Shown in pieces: positions 22,641 through 35,640 of a stretch of 64,000 bases of DNA. Under the pieces are notes generated by a model. It saw only the letters and a program-made list of their open reading frames with translations. It ran no database searches and was not told the origin of the DNA. Positions within the stretch are counted from its first letter, which is position 1. Every line of letters starts with the position of its first letter. The DNA comes from Cyprinodon diabolis (taxonomy: Eukaryota > Chordata > Actinopteri > Cyprinodontiformes > Cyprinodontidae): positions 682,001 to 746,000 of the forward strand of contig CM060071.1 of NCBI GenBank assembly GCA_030533445.1. The letters run 5' to 3'. The translations under genes and the position numbers were made by a program.

Positions 22641-25280
22641 TAATAAACTAGCTCTTATTTATAACGGGCTCAGGTTAATAAAGGGCTCCGGTTTATAAAA
22701 ATCTCTGGTTTGTAAAGTGCTCTGGTTTATAAAGAGCTCTGGTTTATAAGGGGCTCTGATTTATAAGGTTTCTGGTTTATAAGGGGCTCTAGTTTCTAAA
22801 GGGCTCTTGTTTATAAATAGCCCTGGTTTATAACGAGCTCTGGTTTATAAAGGGCTCTTGTTTATAATGGGCTTTGGTTTATAAAGAGCTCTGCTTTATG
22901 AATGGCTTTGGTTCATAAAGGGCTCTGGTTTATAAGGGTCTTTGGTTTATAACTTGCTCTGGTTTATAACCGGCTCTGGTTAATAAAGTGCTCTGGTTTA
23001 TAAAGAGCTCTGGTGTATAAGGGGCTCTGGTTTATAAAGGGCTCTGGTTTATGAAGAGCTCTGGTGTATAAAGGGCTCTGGTTTACAAAGGGCTCCTGTT
23101 TATAAAGGTCTTTGGTTTACAAAGGGGTTTGTTTTCTAAAGGGCTCTTGTTTATAAAGGGCCCTGGTCTATAACGAGCTCTGGTTTATAAAGGGCTCTGG
23201 TTCATAAGGGCTCTGGTTTATAAAGTGCTCTAGTTTAAAAATGGCCCTGGTTTATAACGAGCTCTGGTTTATAAAGGGCTCTGGTTTATAGAGAGCTCTA
23301 GTTTCTAAAGGGCTCTGGTTTATAACCGGCTCTGGTTTATAAAAAGCTCTGGTTTATAAAGGGCTTTAGTTTCTAAAGGGCTCTGGTTTCTAAATGGCTG
23401 TGGTTTATAATGGTTTTATAATCTGGTTTAGAAAGGGCTCTGGTTTATAAAGAGCTCTTGTTTATGAATGGCTCTGGTTCATGAAGCGCTCTGGTTGATA
23501 AAAATCCTTGGTTTATAACTAGCTCTTGTTTATAACGGTATCTGGTTAATAAAGGGCTCTGGTTTATTAAAATCTCTGGTTTGTAAAGTGCTCTGGTTTA
23601 TAAAGGGCTCTGGTTTATAAAGCGCTCTGGTTTATAAAAGGCTCTGGTTTATTAATGGCTCTGGTTTAGAATGGGCTATGGTTTATAAATGGCTCTGGTT
23701 TATAATGGGCTTTGGTTTATAAAGAACTCGGGTTTATGAATGGCTCTGGTTCATAAAGGGCTCTGGTTTATAAAGGTCTATGGTTTATAACTAGCTCTAA
23801 TTTATAACGGGCTCAGGTTAATAAAGGGCTCCGGTTTATAAAAATCTCTGGTTTGTAAAGTGCTCTGGTTTATAAACAGCTCTGGTTTATAAGGGGCTCT
23901 GATTTATAAGGTTTCTGGTTTATAAGGGGCTCTGGTTTCTAAAGGGCTCTTGTTTATAAATAGCCCTGGTTTATAACGAGCTCTGGTTTATAAAGGGCTC
24001 TTGTTTATAATGGGCTTTGGTTTATAAAGAGCTCTGCTTTATGAATGGCTTTGGTTCATAAAGGGCTCTAGTTTAGAATGGGCTATGGTTTATAAATGGC
24101 TCTGGTTTATAATGGGCTTTGGTTTATAAAGAACTCGGGTTTATGAATGGCTCTGGTTCATAAAGGGCTCTGGTTTATAAAGGTCTTTGGTTTATAACTA
24201 GCTCTAATTTATAACGGGCTCAGGTTAATAAAGGGCTCCGGTTTATAAAAATCTCTGGTTTGTAAAGTGCTCTGGTTTATAAAGAGCTCTGGTTTATAAG
24301 GGGCTCTGATTTATAAGGTTTCTGGTTTATAAGGGGCTCTGGTTTCTAAAGGGCTCTTGTTTATAAATAGCCCTGGTTTATAACAAGCTCTGGTTTATAA
24401 AGGGCTCTTGTTTATAATGGGCTTTGGTTTATAAAGAGCTCTGCTTTATGAATGGCTTTGGTTCATAAAGGGCTCTGGTTTAGAATGGGCTATGGTTTAT
24501 AAATGGCTCTGGTTTATAATGGGCTTTGGTTTATAAAGAACTCGGGTTTATGAATGGCTCTGGTTCATAAAGGGCTCTGGTTTATAAAGGTCTTTGGTTT
24601 ATAACTAGCTCTAATTTATAACGGGCTCAGGTTAATAAAGGGCTCCGGTTTATAAAAATCTCTGGTTTGTAAAGTGCTCTGGTTTATAAAGAGCTCTGGT
24701 TTATAAGGGGCTCTGATTTATAAGGTTTCTGGTTTATAAGGGGCTCTGGTTTCTAAAGGGCTCTTGATTATAAATAGCCCTGGTTTATAACAAGCTCTGG
24801 TTTATAAAGGGCTCTTGTTTATAATGGGCTTTGGTTTATAAAGAGCTCTGCTTTATGAATGGCTTTGGTTCATAAAGGGCTCTGGTTTAGAATGGGCTAT
24901 GGTTTATAAATGGCTCTGGTTTATAATGGGCTTTGGTTTATAAAGAACTCGGGTTTATGAATGGCTCTGGTTCATAAAGGGCTCTGGTTTATAAAGGTCT
25001 TTGGTTTATAACTAGCTCTAATTTATAACGGGCTCAGGTTAATAAAGGGCTCCGGTTTATAAAAATCTCTGGTTTGTAAAGTGCTCTGGTTTATAAACAG
25101 CTCTGGTTTATAAGGGGCTCTGATTTATAAGGTTTCTGGTTTATAAGGGGCTCTGGTTTCTAAAGGGCTCTTGTTTATAAATAGCCCTGGTTTATAACGA
25201 GCTCTGGTTTATAAAGGGCTCTTGTTTATAATGGGCTTTGGTTTATAAAGAGCTCTGCTTTATGAATGCCTTTGGTTCAT
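22641..25280. repeat. 17-bp satellite array, subfamily D2 (second block)
   Basis: Same variant set as 15641-17490, repeated about 7.0 kb downstream, with the 407-bp unit amplified further. Near 23410 the monomer joint reads AATGGTTTTATAATCTGG, a deletion variant of AATGGGTTCATAATCTGG near 16408. This confirms descent from the same ancestral block. No non-satellite sequence. Confidence 0.9.
23826..25280. repeat. 407-bp higher-order repeat, about 3.6 copies
   Basis: GGGCTCCGG/TTTATAAAAATCTC begins at 23826, 24233, 24640 and 25047. The marker CTCTGATTTATAAGG is at 23897, 24304, 24711 and 25118. All intervals are 407 bp with no drift, so these copies are young relative to the surrounding array. 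The fourth copy leaves the pattern at TATGAATGCCTTTGG (25261). Confidence 0.93.
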
Positions 25281-27300
25281 AAAGGGCTCTGGTTTATAAG
25301 GGTCTTTGGTTTATAACTTGCTCTGGTTTATAACCGGCTCTGGTTAATAAAGTGCTCTGGTTTATAAAGAGCTCTGGTGTATAAGGGACTCTGGTTTTTA
25401 AAGGGCTCTGGTTTATGAAGAGCTCTGGTGTATAGAGGGCTCTGGTTTACAAAGGGCTCCTGTTTATAAAGGCCTTTGGTTTACAAAGGGTTTTGTTTTC
25501 TAAAGGGCTCTTGTTTATAAAGGGCCCTGGTCTATAACGAGCTCTGGTTTATAAAGGGCTCTGGTTTATAAGGGCTCTGGTTTATAAAGGGCTCTAGTTT
25601 ATAAATGGCCCTGGTTTATAACGAGCTCTGGTTTATAAAGGGCTCTGGTTTATAGAGAGCTCTGGTTTCTAAAGGGCTCTGGTTTATAACCGGCTCTGGT
25701 TTATAAAAAGCTCTGGTTTATAAAGGGCTTTAGTTTCTAAAGGGCTCTGGTTTCTAAATGGCTCTATTTTATAATGGGCTCTGGTTTAGAAAGGGCTCTG
25801 GTTTATAAAGAGCTCTTGTTTATGAATGGCTCTGGTTCATAAAGCGCTCTGGTTGATAAAAATCTTTGGTTTATAACTAGCTCTTGTTTATAACGGAATC
25901 TGGTTAATAAAGGGCTATGGTTTATTAAAATCTCTGGTTTTTAAAGTGCTCTGGTTTATAAAGGGCTCTGGTTTATAAAGCGCTCTGGTTTATAAAAGGC
26001 TCTGGTTTATTAATGGCTCTGGTTTAGAATGGGCTATGGTTTATAAAGGGCTTTGGTTTATAATGGGATTTGGGTTATTAAGGGGTCTGGTTTATAATGA
26101 GCTCTGGTTTATAAATAGCTTGGTTTATAAATGGCTCTTGTTTATAAAGGGCTTGGTTTTATAAAGGTTCTGTTTTCTAAATGGCTCCTGTTTATAAAGT
26201 GCTGTGGTTTATAAAGGGCTTTGGTTTCTAAAGGTCTCTGGTTTCTGAAGGGTTCTTCTTTATAAAGGGCCCTGGTTTATAACGAGCTCTGGTTTAAAAA
26301 GGGCTCTGGTTTATAAAGGCCTTTAGTTTCTAAAGGCCTCTGGTTTCTAAATGGCTCTGGTTTATAAAGAGCTCTGCTTTATGAATGGCTCTGGTTCATA
26401 AAGGGTTCTGGTTTATATAGGTCTTTGGTTTATAACTAGCTCTGGTTTATAACGGGCTCAGTTTAATAAAGGGCTCCGGTTTATAAAAATCTCTGGTTTG
26501 TAAAGTGCTCTGGTTTATAAAGGGCTCTGGTTTCTAAAGGGCTCTTGTTTATAAATAGCCCTGGTTTATAACGAGCTCTGGTGTATAAAGGGCTCTGGTT
26601 TACAAAGGGCTCCTGTTTATAAAGACCTTTGGTTTACAAAGGGTTTTGTTTTCTAAATGGCTCTAGTTTATAAGGGGCTATGGTTTCTAAATGGCTCTGG
26701 TTTATAAGGGGCTCTGGTTTAGAAAGGGCTCTGGTTTCTAAAGGGCTCTTGTTTCTAAATGGCTCTGGTTTATAATGGGCTTTGGTTTATAAAGAACTCG
26801 GGTTTATGAATGGCTCTGGTTCATAAAGGGCTCTGGTTTATAAAGGTCTTTGGTTTATAACTAGCTCTTATTTATAACGGGCTCAGGTTAATAAAGGGCT
26901 CCGGTTTATAAAAATCTCTGGATTGTAAAGTGCTCTGGTTTATAAAGAGCTCTGGTTTATAAGGGGCTCTGGTTTCTAAAGGGCTCTTGTTTATAAATAG
27001 CCCTGGTTTATAACGAGCTCTGGTTTATAAAGGGCTCTTGTTTATAATGGGCTTTGGTTTATAAAGAGCTCTGCTTTATGAATGGCTTTGGTTCATAAAG
27101 GGCTCTGGTTTATAAGGGTCTTTGGTTTATAACTTGCTCTGGTTTATAACCGGCTCTGGTTAATAAAGTGCTCTGGTTTATAAAGAGCTCTGGTGTATAA
27201 GGGGCTCTGGTTTATAAAGGGCTCTGGTTTATGAAGAGCTCTGGTGTATAAAGGGCTCTGGTTTACAAAGGGCTCCTGTTTATAAAGGTCTTTGGTTTAC
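24900..27300. repeat. Long duplicated block, partner at about 35250-37350
   Basis: The rare marker TATGAATGCCTTTGG occurs at 25261 and 35608 (offset 10,347). GGGCTTGGTTTTATAAAGG occurs at 26149 and about 36530 (offset about 10,381). Between them the order is shared: AACGGAATCTGG, TTATTAAGGGGTCTGG, TTTCTGAAGGGTTCTTC, then GTTTAATAAAGGGCTCCGG. The small rise in offset reflects two extra monomers in the second copy (GATATAGGGCTGTGG and a neighbour). Edges approximate. Confidence 0.78.
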
Positions 27301-27540
27301 AAAGGGGTTTGTTTTCTAAAGGGCTCTTGTTTATAAAGGGCCCTGGTCTATAACGAGCTCTGGTTTATAAAGGGCTCTGGTTCATAAGGGCTCTGGTTTA
27401 TAAAGGGCTCTAGTTTAAAAATGGCCCTGGTTTATAACGAGCTCTGGTTTATAAAGGGCTCTGGTTTATAGAGAGCTCTGGTTTCTAAAGGGCTCTGGTT
27501 TATAACCGGCTCTGGTTTATAAAAAGCTCTGGTTTATAAA

Positions 27541-30500
27541 GTGCTCTGTTTTATAAAGAGCTCTGGTGTATAAGGGGCTCTGGTTTGAAAAGAGCTCTGG
27601 TTTATAAAGAGCTTTGGTGTATAAAGGGCTATGGTTTATAAAAGGCTCCTGTTTATAAAGGCCTCTGGTTTATAAAGGGTTTTGGTTTCTAAAGGGCTCT
27701 GATTTCTAAAGGGCTCATGTTTTTAAATGGCCCTGGTCTATAACGAGCTCTGGTTTATAAAGGGCTCTGGTTTATAAGGGCTACGGTTTAAAAAGGGCTC
27801 TGGTTTATAAAGGGCTCTGGTTTATAAAGAGCTCTGGTGTATTAAGGGCTCTGGTTTATAAAAGGCTCCTGTTTATAAAGGCCTCTGGTTTATAAAGGGT
27901 TTTGGTTTCTAAAGGGCTCTGATTTCTAAAGGGCTCGTATTTTTAAAGGGCCCTGGTCTATAACGAGCTCTGGTTTAAAAATGGCTCGGGTTTATAAGGG
28001 CTCTGGTTTAAAAATAGCTCTGGTTTATAAAGGGCTTTAGTTTCTAAAGGGCTCTGGTTTCTAAATGGCTTGGTTTATAACGAGCTCTGGTTTAAAAAGG
28101 GCTCTGGTTTATAAAGGGCTTTTGTTTCTAAAGGGCTCTGCTTTCTAAATGGCTCTGGTCTATAATGGGCTCTGGTTTATAAAGAGCTCGGTATTATGAA
28201 TGGCTCTGGTTCATAAAGGGCTGTGGTTTATAAAGGTCTTTGGTTTATAACTAGCTCTGGTTTATAAGGGGCTCTGGTTTATAAAGGGCCCTGGTCTATA
28301 ACGAGCTCTGGTTTATAAAGGGCTCTGGTTATAAGGGCTCTGGTTTATAAATGGCCCTGGTTTATAACGAGCTCTGGTTTATAAAGGGCTCTGGTTTATA
28401 GAGAGCTCTGGTTTCTAAATGGTTCTGGTTTATAATCGGCTCTGGTTTATAAAAAGCTGTGGTTTAAAAAGGGCTCTGGTTTATAAAGGGCTTTAGTTTC
28501 TAAAGGGCTCTGGTTTCTAAATGGCTCTTTTCTATAACGGGCTCTGGTTTATAAAGTGCTCGGTATTATGTATGGCTCTGGTTCATAAAGGGCTGTTGTT
28601 TATAAAGGTCTTTGGTTTATAACTAGCTCTGGTTTATAACTAGCTCTGGTTTATAAGGGTCTCTGGTTTCTAAAGGTCTCTAGTTTCTAACTGGCTCTGG
28701 TTTATAACGGTCTCTGGTTTATAAAGGGCTTTGGTTTATAAAGAGCTCTGCTTTCTGAATGGCTCTGGTTCATAAAGGGCTCTGGTTTATAAGGGTCTTT
28801 GGTTTATAACTAGCTCTGGTTTATAACGGGCTCTGGTTAATAAAGGGCTCTGGTGTATATAAATCTCTGGTTTGTAAAGTGCTCTGTTTTATAAAGAGCT
28901 CTGGTGTATAAGGGGCTCTGGTTTGTAAAGAGCTCTGGTTTATAAAGAGCTCTGGTGTATAAAGGGTTCTGGTTAATAAAAGGCTCCTGTTTATAAAGGA
29001 GTCTGGTTTATAAAGGGTTTTGGTTTGTAAAGGGCTCTGATTTCTAAAGGGCTCTTGTTTTTAAAGGGCCCTGGTCTATAACGAGCTCTGGTTTATAAAG
29101 GGCTCTGGTTTATAAGGGCTCCGGTTTAAAAAGGGATCTGGTTTATAAAGGGCTCTGGTTTATAAAGAGCTCTGGTGTATAAAGGGCACTGGTTTATAAA
29201 AGGATCCTGTTTATAAAGGCCTCTGGTTTATGAAGAGTTTTGGTTTCTAAAGGGCTCTGATTTCTAAAGGGCTCGTATTTTTAAAGGGTCCTGGTCTATA
29301 ACAAGCTCTGGTTTAAAAAGGGCTCAGGTTTATAAGGGCTCTGGTTTAAAAGGGGCTCTGGTTTATAAAGGGCTCTAGTTTCTAAAGGGCTCTGGTTTCT
29401 AATTGGCTCTGGTCTATAACGGGCTCTGGTTTATAAAGAGTTCGGTACTATGAATGGCTCTGGTTCACAAAGGGCTGTGGTTTATAAAGGTCTTTGGTTT
29501 ATAACTAGCTCTGGTTTATAAGGGGCTCTGGTTTATAAAGGGCTATGGTTTATGAAGAGCTCTGGTGTATAAAGGGCTCTGGTTTAAAAAAGGGCTCCTA
29601 TTTATAAAGGCCTCTTGTTTACAAAGGGTTTTGGTTTCTAATTGGCTCTTGTTTATAAAGGGTCCTGGTCTATAACGAGCTCTGGTTTATAAAGGGCTCT
29701 GGTTTATAAGGGCTCTGGTTTATAAATGGCCCTGCTTTATAACGTGCTCTGGTTTATAAAGGGCTCTGATTTATAGAGAGCTCTGGTTTCTAAAGGGCTC
29801 TGGTTTATAACCGGCTCTGGTTTATAAAGAGCTCTGGTTTATAATGGGCTGTGGTTTATAAAGGGCTTTGGTTTCTAAAGGGTTCTTGTTTATAAAGGGC
29901 CCTGGTTTATAAAGAGCTCTGGTTTAAAAAGGGCTCTGGTTTATAAAGGGCTTTAGTTTCTAAAGGGCTCTGGTTTCTAAATGGCTCTGGTCTATAACGG
30001 GCTCTGGTTTATAAAGAGCTCGGTATTATGAATGGCTCTGGTTCATAAAGGTCCTTGGTTTATAACTAGCTCTGGTTTCTAACTAGCTCTGGTTTATAAG
30101 GGTCTCTGGTTTCTAAAGGTCTCTGGTTTCTAACTGGCTCTGGTTTATAACGGTCTCTGGTTTATAAAGGGCTTTGGTTAATAAAGAGCTCTGCTTTATG
30201 AATGGCTCTGGTTCATAAAGGGCTCTGGTTTATAAGGGTCTTTGGTTTATAACTAGCTGTGGTTTATAACGGGCAGTGGTTAATAAAGGGCTCTGGTGTA
30301 TATAAATCTCTGGTTTGTAAAGTGCTCTGGTTTATAAAGAGCTCTGGTGTATAAGGGGCTCTGGTTTATAAAGGGCTCTGGTTTATAAAGAGCTCTGGTG
30401 TATAAAGGGCTCTGGTTTATAAAAGGCTTCTGTTTATAAAGGCCTCTGGTTTATAAAGAGTTTTGGTTTCTAAAGGGCTCTGATTTCTAAAGGGCTCTTG

Positions 30501-31000
30501 TTTTTAAAGGGCCCTGGTCTATAACGAGCTCTGGTTTATAAAGGGCTCTGGTATACAAAGGGCTCCTATTTATAAAGGCCTCTGGTTTACAAAGGGTTTT
30601 GGTTTCTAAAGGACTCTTGTTTATAAAGAGCCCTGGTCTATAACGAGCTCTGGTTTATAAAGGCCTCTGGTTTATAAGGGCTCTGGTTTATAAAGGGCCC
30701 TGGTTTATAACGGGCTTTGATTTATAAAGAACTCGGGTTTATGAATGGCTCTGGTTCATAAAGGGCTCTGGTTTATAAAGGTCTTTGGTTTATAACTGGC
30801 TCTGATTTATAACGGGCTCAGGTTAATAAAGGGCTCCGGTTTATAAAAATCTCTGGTTTGTAAAGTGCTCTGGTTTATAAAGAGCTCTGGTTTATAAGGG
30901 GCTCTGATTTATAAGGTTTCTGGTTTATAAGGGGCTCTGGTTTCTAAAGGGCTCTTGTTTATAAAGGGCTTTGGTTTATAAAGAGCTCTGCTTTATGAAT
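27541..31000. repeat. Long duplicated block, partner at about 38496-41870
   Basis: Matched anchors lie about 10.87 kb apart. GTGCTCTGTTTTATAAAGAG is at 27541/38496, GCTCGGTATTATGAATGG at about 28186/39060, and GTTCGGTACTATGAATGG at about 29439/40313. CTCTGATTTATAAGG is at 30902/41773. Monomer order between anchors is the same apart from small indels of whole monomers. Confidence 0.8.
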
Positions 31001-31500
31001 GGCTTTGGTTCATAAAGGGCTGTGGTTTATAAGGGTCTTTGGTTTATAACTTGCTCTGGTTTATATCCGGCTCTTGTTAATAAAGTGCTCAGGTTTATAA
31101 AGAGCTCTGGTGTATAAGGGGCTCTGGTTAATAAAGGGCTCTGGTTTATGAAGAGCTCCTGTTTATAAAGGCCTTTGGTTTACAAAGGGTTTTGTTTTCT
31201 AAAGGGCTCTTGTTTATAAAGGGCCCTGGTCTATAACGAGCTCTGGTTTATAAAGGGCTCTGGTTTATAAGGGCTCTGGTTTATAAAGGGCTCTAGTTTA
31301 TAAATGGCCCTGGTTTATAACGAGCTCTGGTTTATAAAGGGCTCTGGTTTATAGAGAGCTCTGGTTTCTAAAGGGCTCTGGTTTATAACCGGCTCTGGTT
31401 TATAAAAAGCTCTGGTTTATAAAGGGCTTTAGTTTCTAAAGGGCTCTGGTTTCTAAATGGCTCTTTTCTATAACGGGCTCTGGTTTATAAAGTGCTCGGT
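29150..31500. repeat. Block repeated adjacently at about 31600-33900
   Basis: GTTCGGTACTATGAATGG lies near 29439 and 31899 (about 2.46 kb), and CTCTGATTTATAAGG at 30902 and 33295 (2,393 bp). The offset falls because the second copy lacks four monomers, including GGGCTCTGGTTTATAAGGG and ATGGCCCTGCTTTATAACG. A third version lies near 40.1-42.4 kb as part of the longer duplications. Confidence 0.75.
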
Positions 31501-31649
31501 ATTATGAATGGCTCTGGTTCATAAAGGGCTGTTGTTTATAAAGGTATTTGGTTTATAACTAGCTCTGGTTTATAACTAGCTCTGGTTTAAAAAGGGCTCT
31601 GGTTTATAAAGGGCTCTGGTTTATAAAGAGCTCTGGTGTATAAAGGGCA

Positions 31650-34600
31650 CTGGTTTATAAAAGGATCCTGTTTATAAAGGCCTCTGGTTTATGAAGGGTT
31701 TTGGTTTCTAAAGGGCTCTGATTTCTAAAGGGCTCGTATTTTTAAAGGGCCCTGGTCTATAACAAGCTCTGGTTTAAAAAGGGCTCAGGTTTATAAGGGC
31801 TCTGGTTTAAAAGGGGCTCTGGTTTATAAAGGGCTCTAGTTTCTAAAGGGCTCTGGTTTCTAATTGGCTCTGGTCTATAACGGGCTCTGGTTTATAAAGA
31901 GTTCGGTACTATGAATGGCTCTGGTTCACAAAGGGCTGTGGTTTATAAAGGTCTTTGGTTTATAACTAGCTCTGGTTTATAAGGGGCTCTGGTTTATAAA
32001 GGGCTATGGTTTATGAAGAGCTCTGGTGTATAAAGGGCTCTGGTTTACAAAGGGCTCCTATTTATAAAGGCCTCTGGTTTACAAAGGGTTTTGGTTTCTA
32101 ATTGGCTCTTGTTTATAAAGGGTCCTGGTCTATAACGAGCTCTGGTTTATAAAGGGCTCTGATTTATAGAGAGCTCTGGTTTCTAAAGGGCTCTGGTTTA
32201 TAACCGGCTCTGGTTTATAAAGAGCTCTGGTTTATAATGGGCTGTGGTTTATAAAGGGCTTTGGTTTCTAAAGGGTTCTTGTTTATAAAGGGCCCTGGTT
32301 TATAAAGAGCTCTGGTTTAAAAAGGGCTCTGGTTTATAAAGGGCTTTAGTTTCTAAAGGGCTCTGGTTTCTAAATGGCTCTGGTCTATAATGGGCTCTGG
32401 TTTATAAAGAGCTCGGTATTATGAATGGCTCTGGTTCATAAAGGTCCTTGGTTTATAACTAGCTCTGGTTTCTAACTAGCTCTGGTTTATAAGGGTCTCT
32501 GGTTTCTAAAGGTCTCTGGTTTCTAACTGGCTCTGGTTTATAACGGTCTCTGGTTTATAAAGGGCTTTGGTTAATAAAGAGCTCTGCTTTATGAATGGCT
32601 CTGGTTCATAAAGGGCTCTGGTTTATAAGGGTCTTTGGTTTATAACTAGCTGTGGTTTATAACGGGCTGTGGTTAATAAAGGGCTCTGGTGTATATAAAT
32701 CTCTGGTTTGTAAAGTGCTCTGGTTTATAAAGAGCTCTGGTGTATAAGGGGCTCTGGTTTATAAAGGGCTCTGGTTTATAAAGAGCTCTGGTGTATAAAG
32801 GGCTCTGGTTTATAAAAGGCTTCTGTTTATAAAGGCCTCTGGTTTATAAAGAGTTTTGGTTTCTAAAGGGCTCTGATTTCTAAAGGGCTCTTGTTTTTAA
32901 AGGGCCCTGGTCTATAACGAGCTCTGGTTTATAAAGGGCTCTGGTATACAAAGGGCTACTATTTATAAAGGCCTCTGGTTTACAAAGGGTTTTGGTTTCT
33001 AAAGGACTCTTGTTTATAAAGAGCCCTGGTCTATAACGAGCTCTGGTTTATAAAGGCCTCTGGTTTATAAGGGCTCTGGTTTATAAAGGGCCCTGGTTTA
33101 TAACGGGCTTTGATTTATAAAGAACTCGGGTTTATGAATGGCTCTGGTTCATAAAGGGCTCTGGTTTATAAAGGTCTTTGGTTTATAACTGGCTCTGATT
33201 TATAACGGGCTCAGGTTAATAAAGGGCTCCGGTTTATAAAAATCTCTGGTTTGTAAAGTGCTCTGGTTTATAAAGAGCTCTGGTTTATAAGGGGCTCTGA
33301 TTTATAAGGTTTCTGGTTTATAAGGGGCTCTGGTTTCTAAAGGGCTCTTGTTTATAAAGGGCTTTGGTTTATAAAGAGCTCTGCTTTATGAATGGCTTTG
33401 GTTCATAAAGGGCTGTGGTTTATAAGGGTCTTTGGTTTATAACTTGCTCTGGTTTATATCCGGCTCTTGTTAATAAAGTGCTCTGGTTTATAAAGAGCTC
33501 TGGTGTATAATGGGCTCTGGTTAATAAAGGGCTCTGGTTTATGAAGAGCTCTGGTGTATAAAGGGCTCTGGTTTACAAAGGGCTCCTGTTTATAAAGGCC
33601 TTTGGTTTACAAAGGGTTTTGTTTTCTAAAGGGCTCTTGTTTATAAAGGGCCCTGGTCTATAACGAGCTCTGGTTTATAAAGGGCTCTGATTTATAAGGG
33701 CTCTGGTTTATAAAGGGCTCTAGTTTATAAATGGCCCTGGTTTATAACGAGCTCTGGTTTATAAAGTGCTCTGGTTTATAGAGAGCTCTGGTTTCTAAAG
33801 GGCTCTGGTTTATAACCGGCTCTGGGTTATAAAAAGCTCTGGTTTATAAAGGGCTTTAGTTTCTAAAGGGCTCTGGTTTCTAAATGGCTCTGGTCTATAA
33901 CGGGCTCTGGTTTATAAAGTGCTCGGTATTATGAATGGCTCTGGTTCATAAAGGGCTGTTGTTTATAAAGGTATTTGGTTTATAACTAGCTCTGGTTTAT
34001 AACTAGCTCTGGTTTATAAGGGTCTCTGGTTTCTAAAGGTCTCTGGTTTCTAACTGGCTCTGGTTTATAACGGTCTCTGGTTTATAAAGGGCTTTGGTTA
34101 TAAAGAGCTCTGCTTTATGAATGGCTCTGGTTCATAAAGGGCTCTGGTATATAAGGGTATTTGGTTTATAACTAGCTCTGGTTTATAACGGGCTCTGGTT
34201 AATAAAGGGCTCTGGTGTATATAAATCTCTGGTTTGTAAAGTGCTCTGTTTTATAAAGAGCTCTGGTGTATAAGGGGCTCTGGTTTATAAAGAGCTCTGG
34301 TTTATAAAGAGCTCTGGTGTATAAAGGGTTCTGGTTTATAAAAGGCTCCTGTTTATAAAGGCCTCTGGTTTATAAAGGGTTTTGGTTTCTAAAGGGCCAT
34401 GATTTCTAAAGGGCTCTTGTTTTTAAATGGCCCTGGTCTATAACCAGCTCTTGTTTATAAAGGGCTCTGGTTTATAAGGGCTCCGGTTTAATTAAGGCTC
34501 CTGTTTATAAAGGCCTCTGGTTTATAAAGGGCTCTGGTTTATAAAGAGCTCTGGTGTATAAAGGGCTCTGGTTTATAAAAGGCTTCTGTTTATAAAGGCC

Positions 34601-34980
34601 TCTGGTTTATAAAGAGTTTTGGTTTCTAAAGGGCTCTGATTTCTAAAGGGCTCTTGTTTTTAAAGGGCCCTGGTCTATAACGAGCTCTGGTTTATAAAGG
34701 GCTCTGGTTTACAAAGGGCTCCTATTTATAAAGGCCTCTGGTTTACAAAGGGTTTTGGTTTCTAAAGGACTCTTGTTTATAAAGGGCCCTGGTCTATAAC
34801 GAGCTCTGGTTTATAAAGGGCTCTGGTTTATAAGGGCTCTGGTTTATAAAGGGCCCTGGTTTATAACGGGCTTTGATTTATAAAGAACTCGGGTTTATGA
34901 ATGGCTCTGGTTCATAAAGGGCTCTGGTTTATAAAGGTCTTTGGTTTATAACTAGCTCTGATTTATAACGGGCTCAGGTT
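31650..34980. repeat. Long duplicated block, partner at about 40060-43480
   Basis: The pairs CTCTGATTTATAAGG at 33295/41773 (8,478 bp), GTATTATGAATGG near 33928/42404 and GGTTTAATTAAGGCTCC near 34485/42980 define an offset of about 8.4-8.5 kb. The relation overlaps the 10.87-kb pairing, so at least two separate long duplications shaped this region. Confidence 0.75.
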
Positions 34981-34986
34981 AATAAA

Positions 34987-35640
34987 GGGTCCCGGTTTAT
35001 AAAAATCTCTGGTTTGTAAAGTGCTCTGGTTTATAAAGAGCTCTGGTTTATAAGGGGCTCTGATTTATAAGGTTTCTGGTTTATAAGGGGCTCTGGTTTC
35101 TAAAGGGCTATTGTTTATAAATAGCCCTGGTTTATAACGAGCTCTGGTTTATAAAGGGCTCTTGTTTATAATGGGCTTTGGTTTATAAAGAGCTCTGCTT
35201 TATGAATGGCTTTGGTTCATAAAGGGCTCTGGTTTAGAATGGGCTATGGTTTATAAATGGCTCTGGTTTATAATGGGCTTTGGTTTATAAAGAACTCGGG
35301 TTTATGAATGGCTCTGGTTCATAAAGGGCTCTGGTTTATAAAGGTCTTTGGTTTATAACTAGCTCTAATTTATAACGGGCTCAGGTTAATAAAGGGCTCC
35401 GGTTTATAAAAATCTCTGGTTTGTAAAGTGCTCTGGTTTATAAAGAGCTCTGGTTTATAAGGGGCTCTGATTTATAAGGTTTCTGGTTTATAAGGGGCTC
35501 CTGTTTCTAAAGGGCTCTTGTTTATAAATAGCCCTGGTTTATAACGAGCTCTGGTTTATAAAGGGCTCTTGTTTATAATGGGCTTTGGTTTATAAAGAGC
35601 TCTGCTTTATGAATGCCTTTGGTTCATAAAGGGCTCTGGT
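34987..35640. repeat. 407-bp higher-order repeat, about 1.6 copies
   Basis: The 407-bp unit of subfamily D2 reappears here. The TCTGATTTATAAGG marker is at 35058 and 35465, exactly 407 bp apart, with the CCGGTTTATAAAAATCTC marker near 34990 and 35397. The second copy runs into TATGAATGCCTTTGG (35608), the same exit point as the 25.1-kb copy. The end of the 23.8-25.3 kb array was therefore carried along in the 10.35-kb duplication. Confidence 0.88.
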
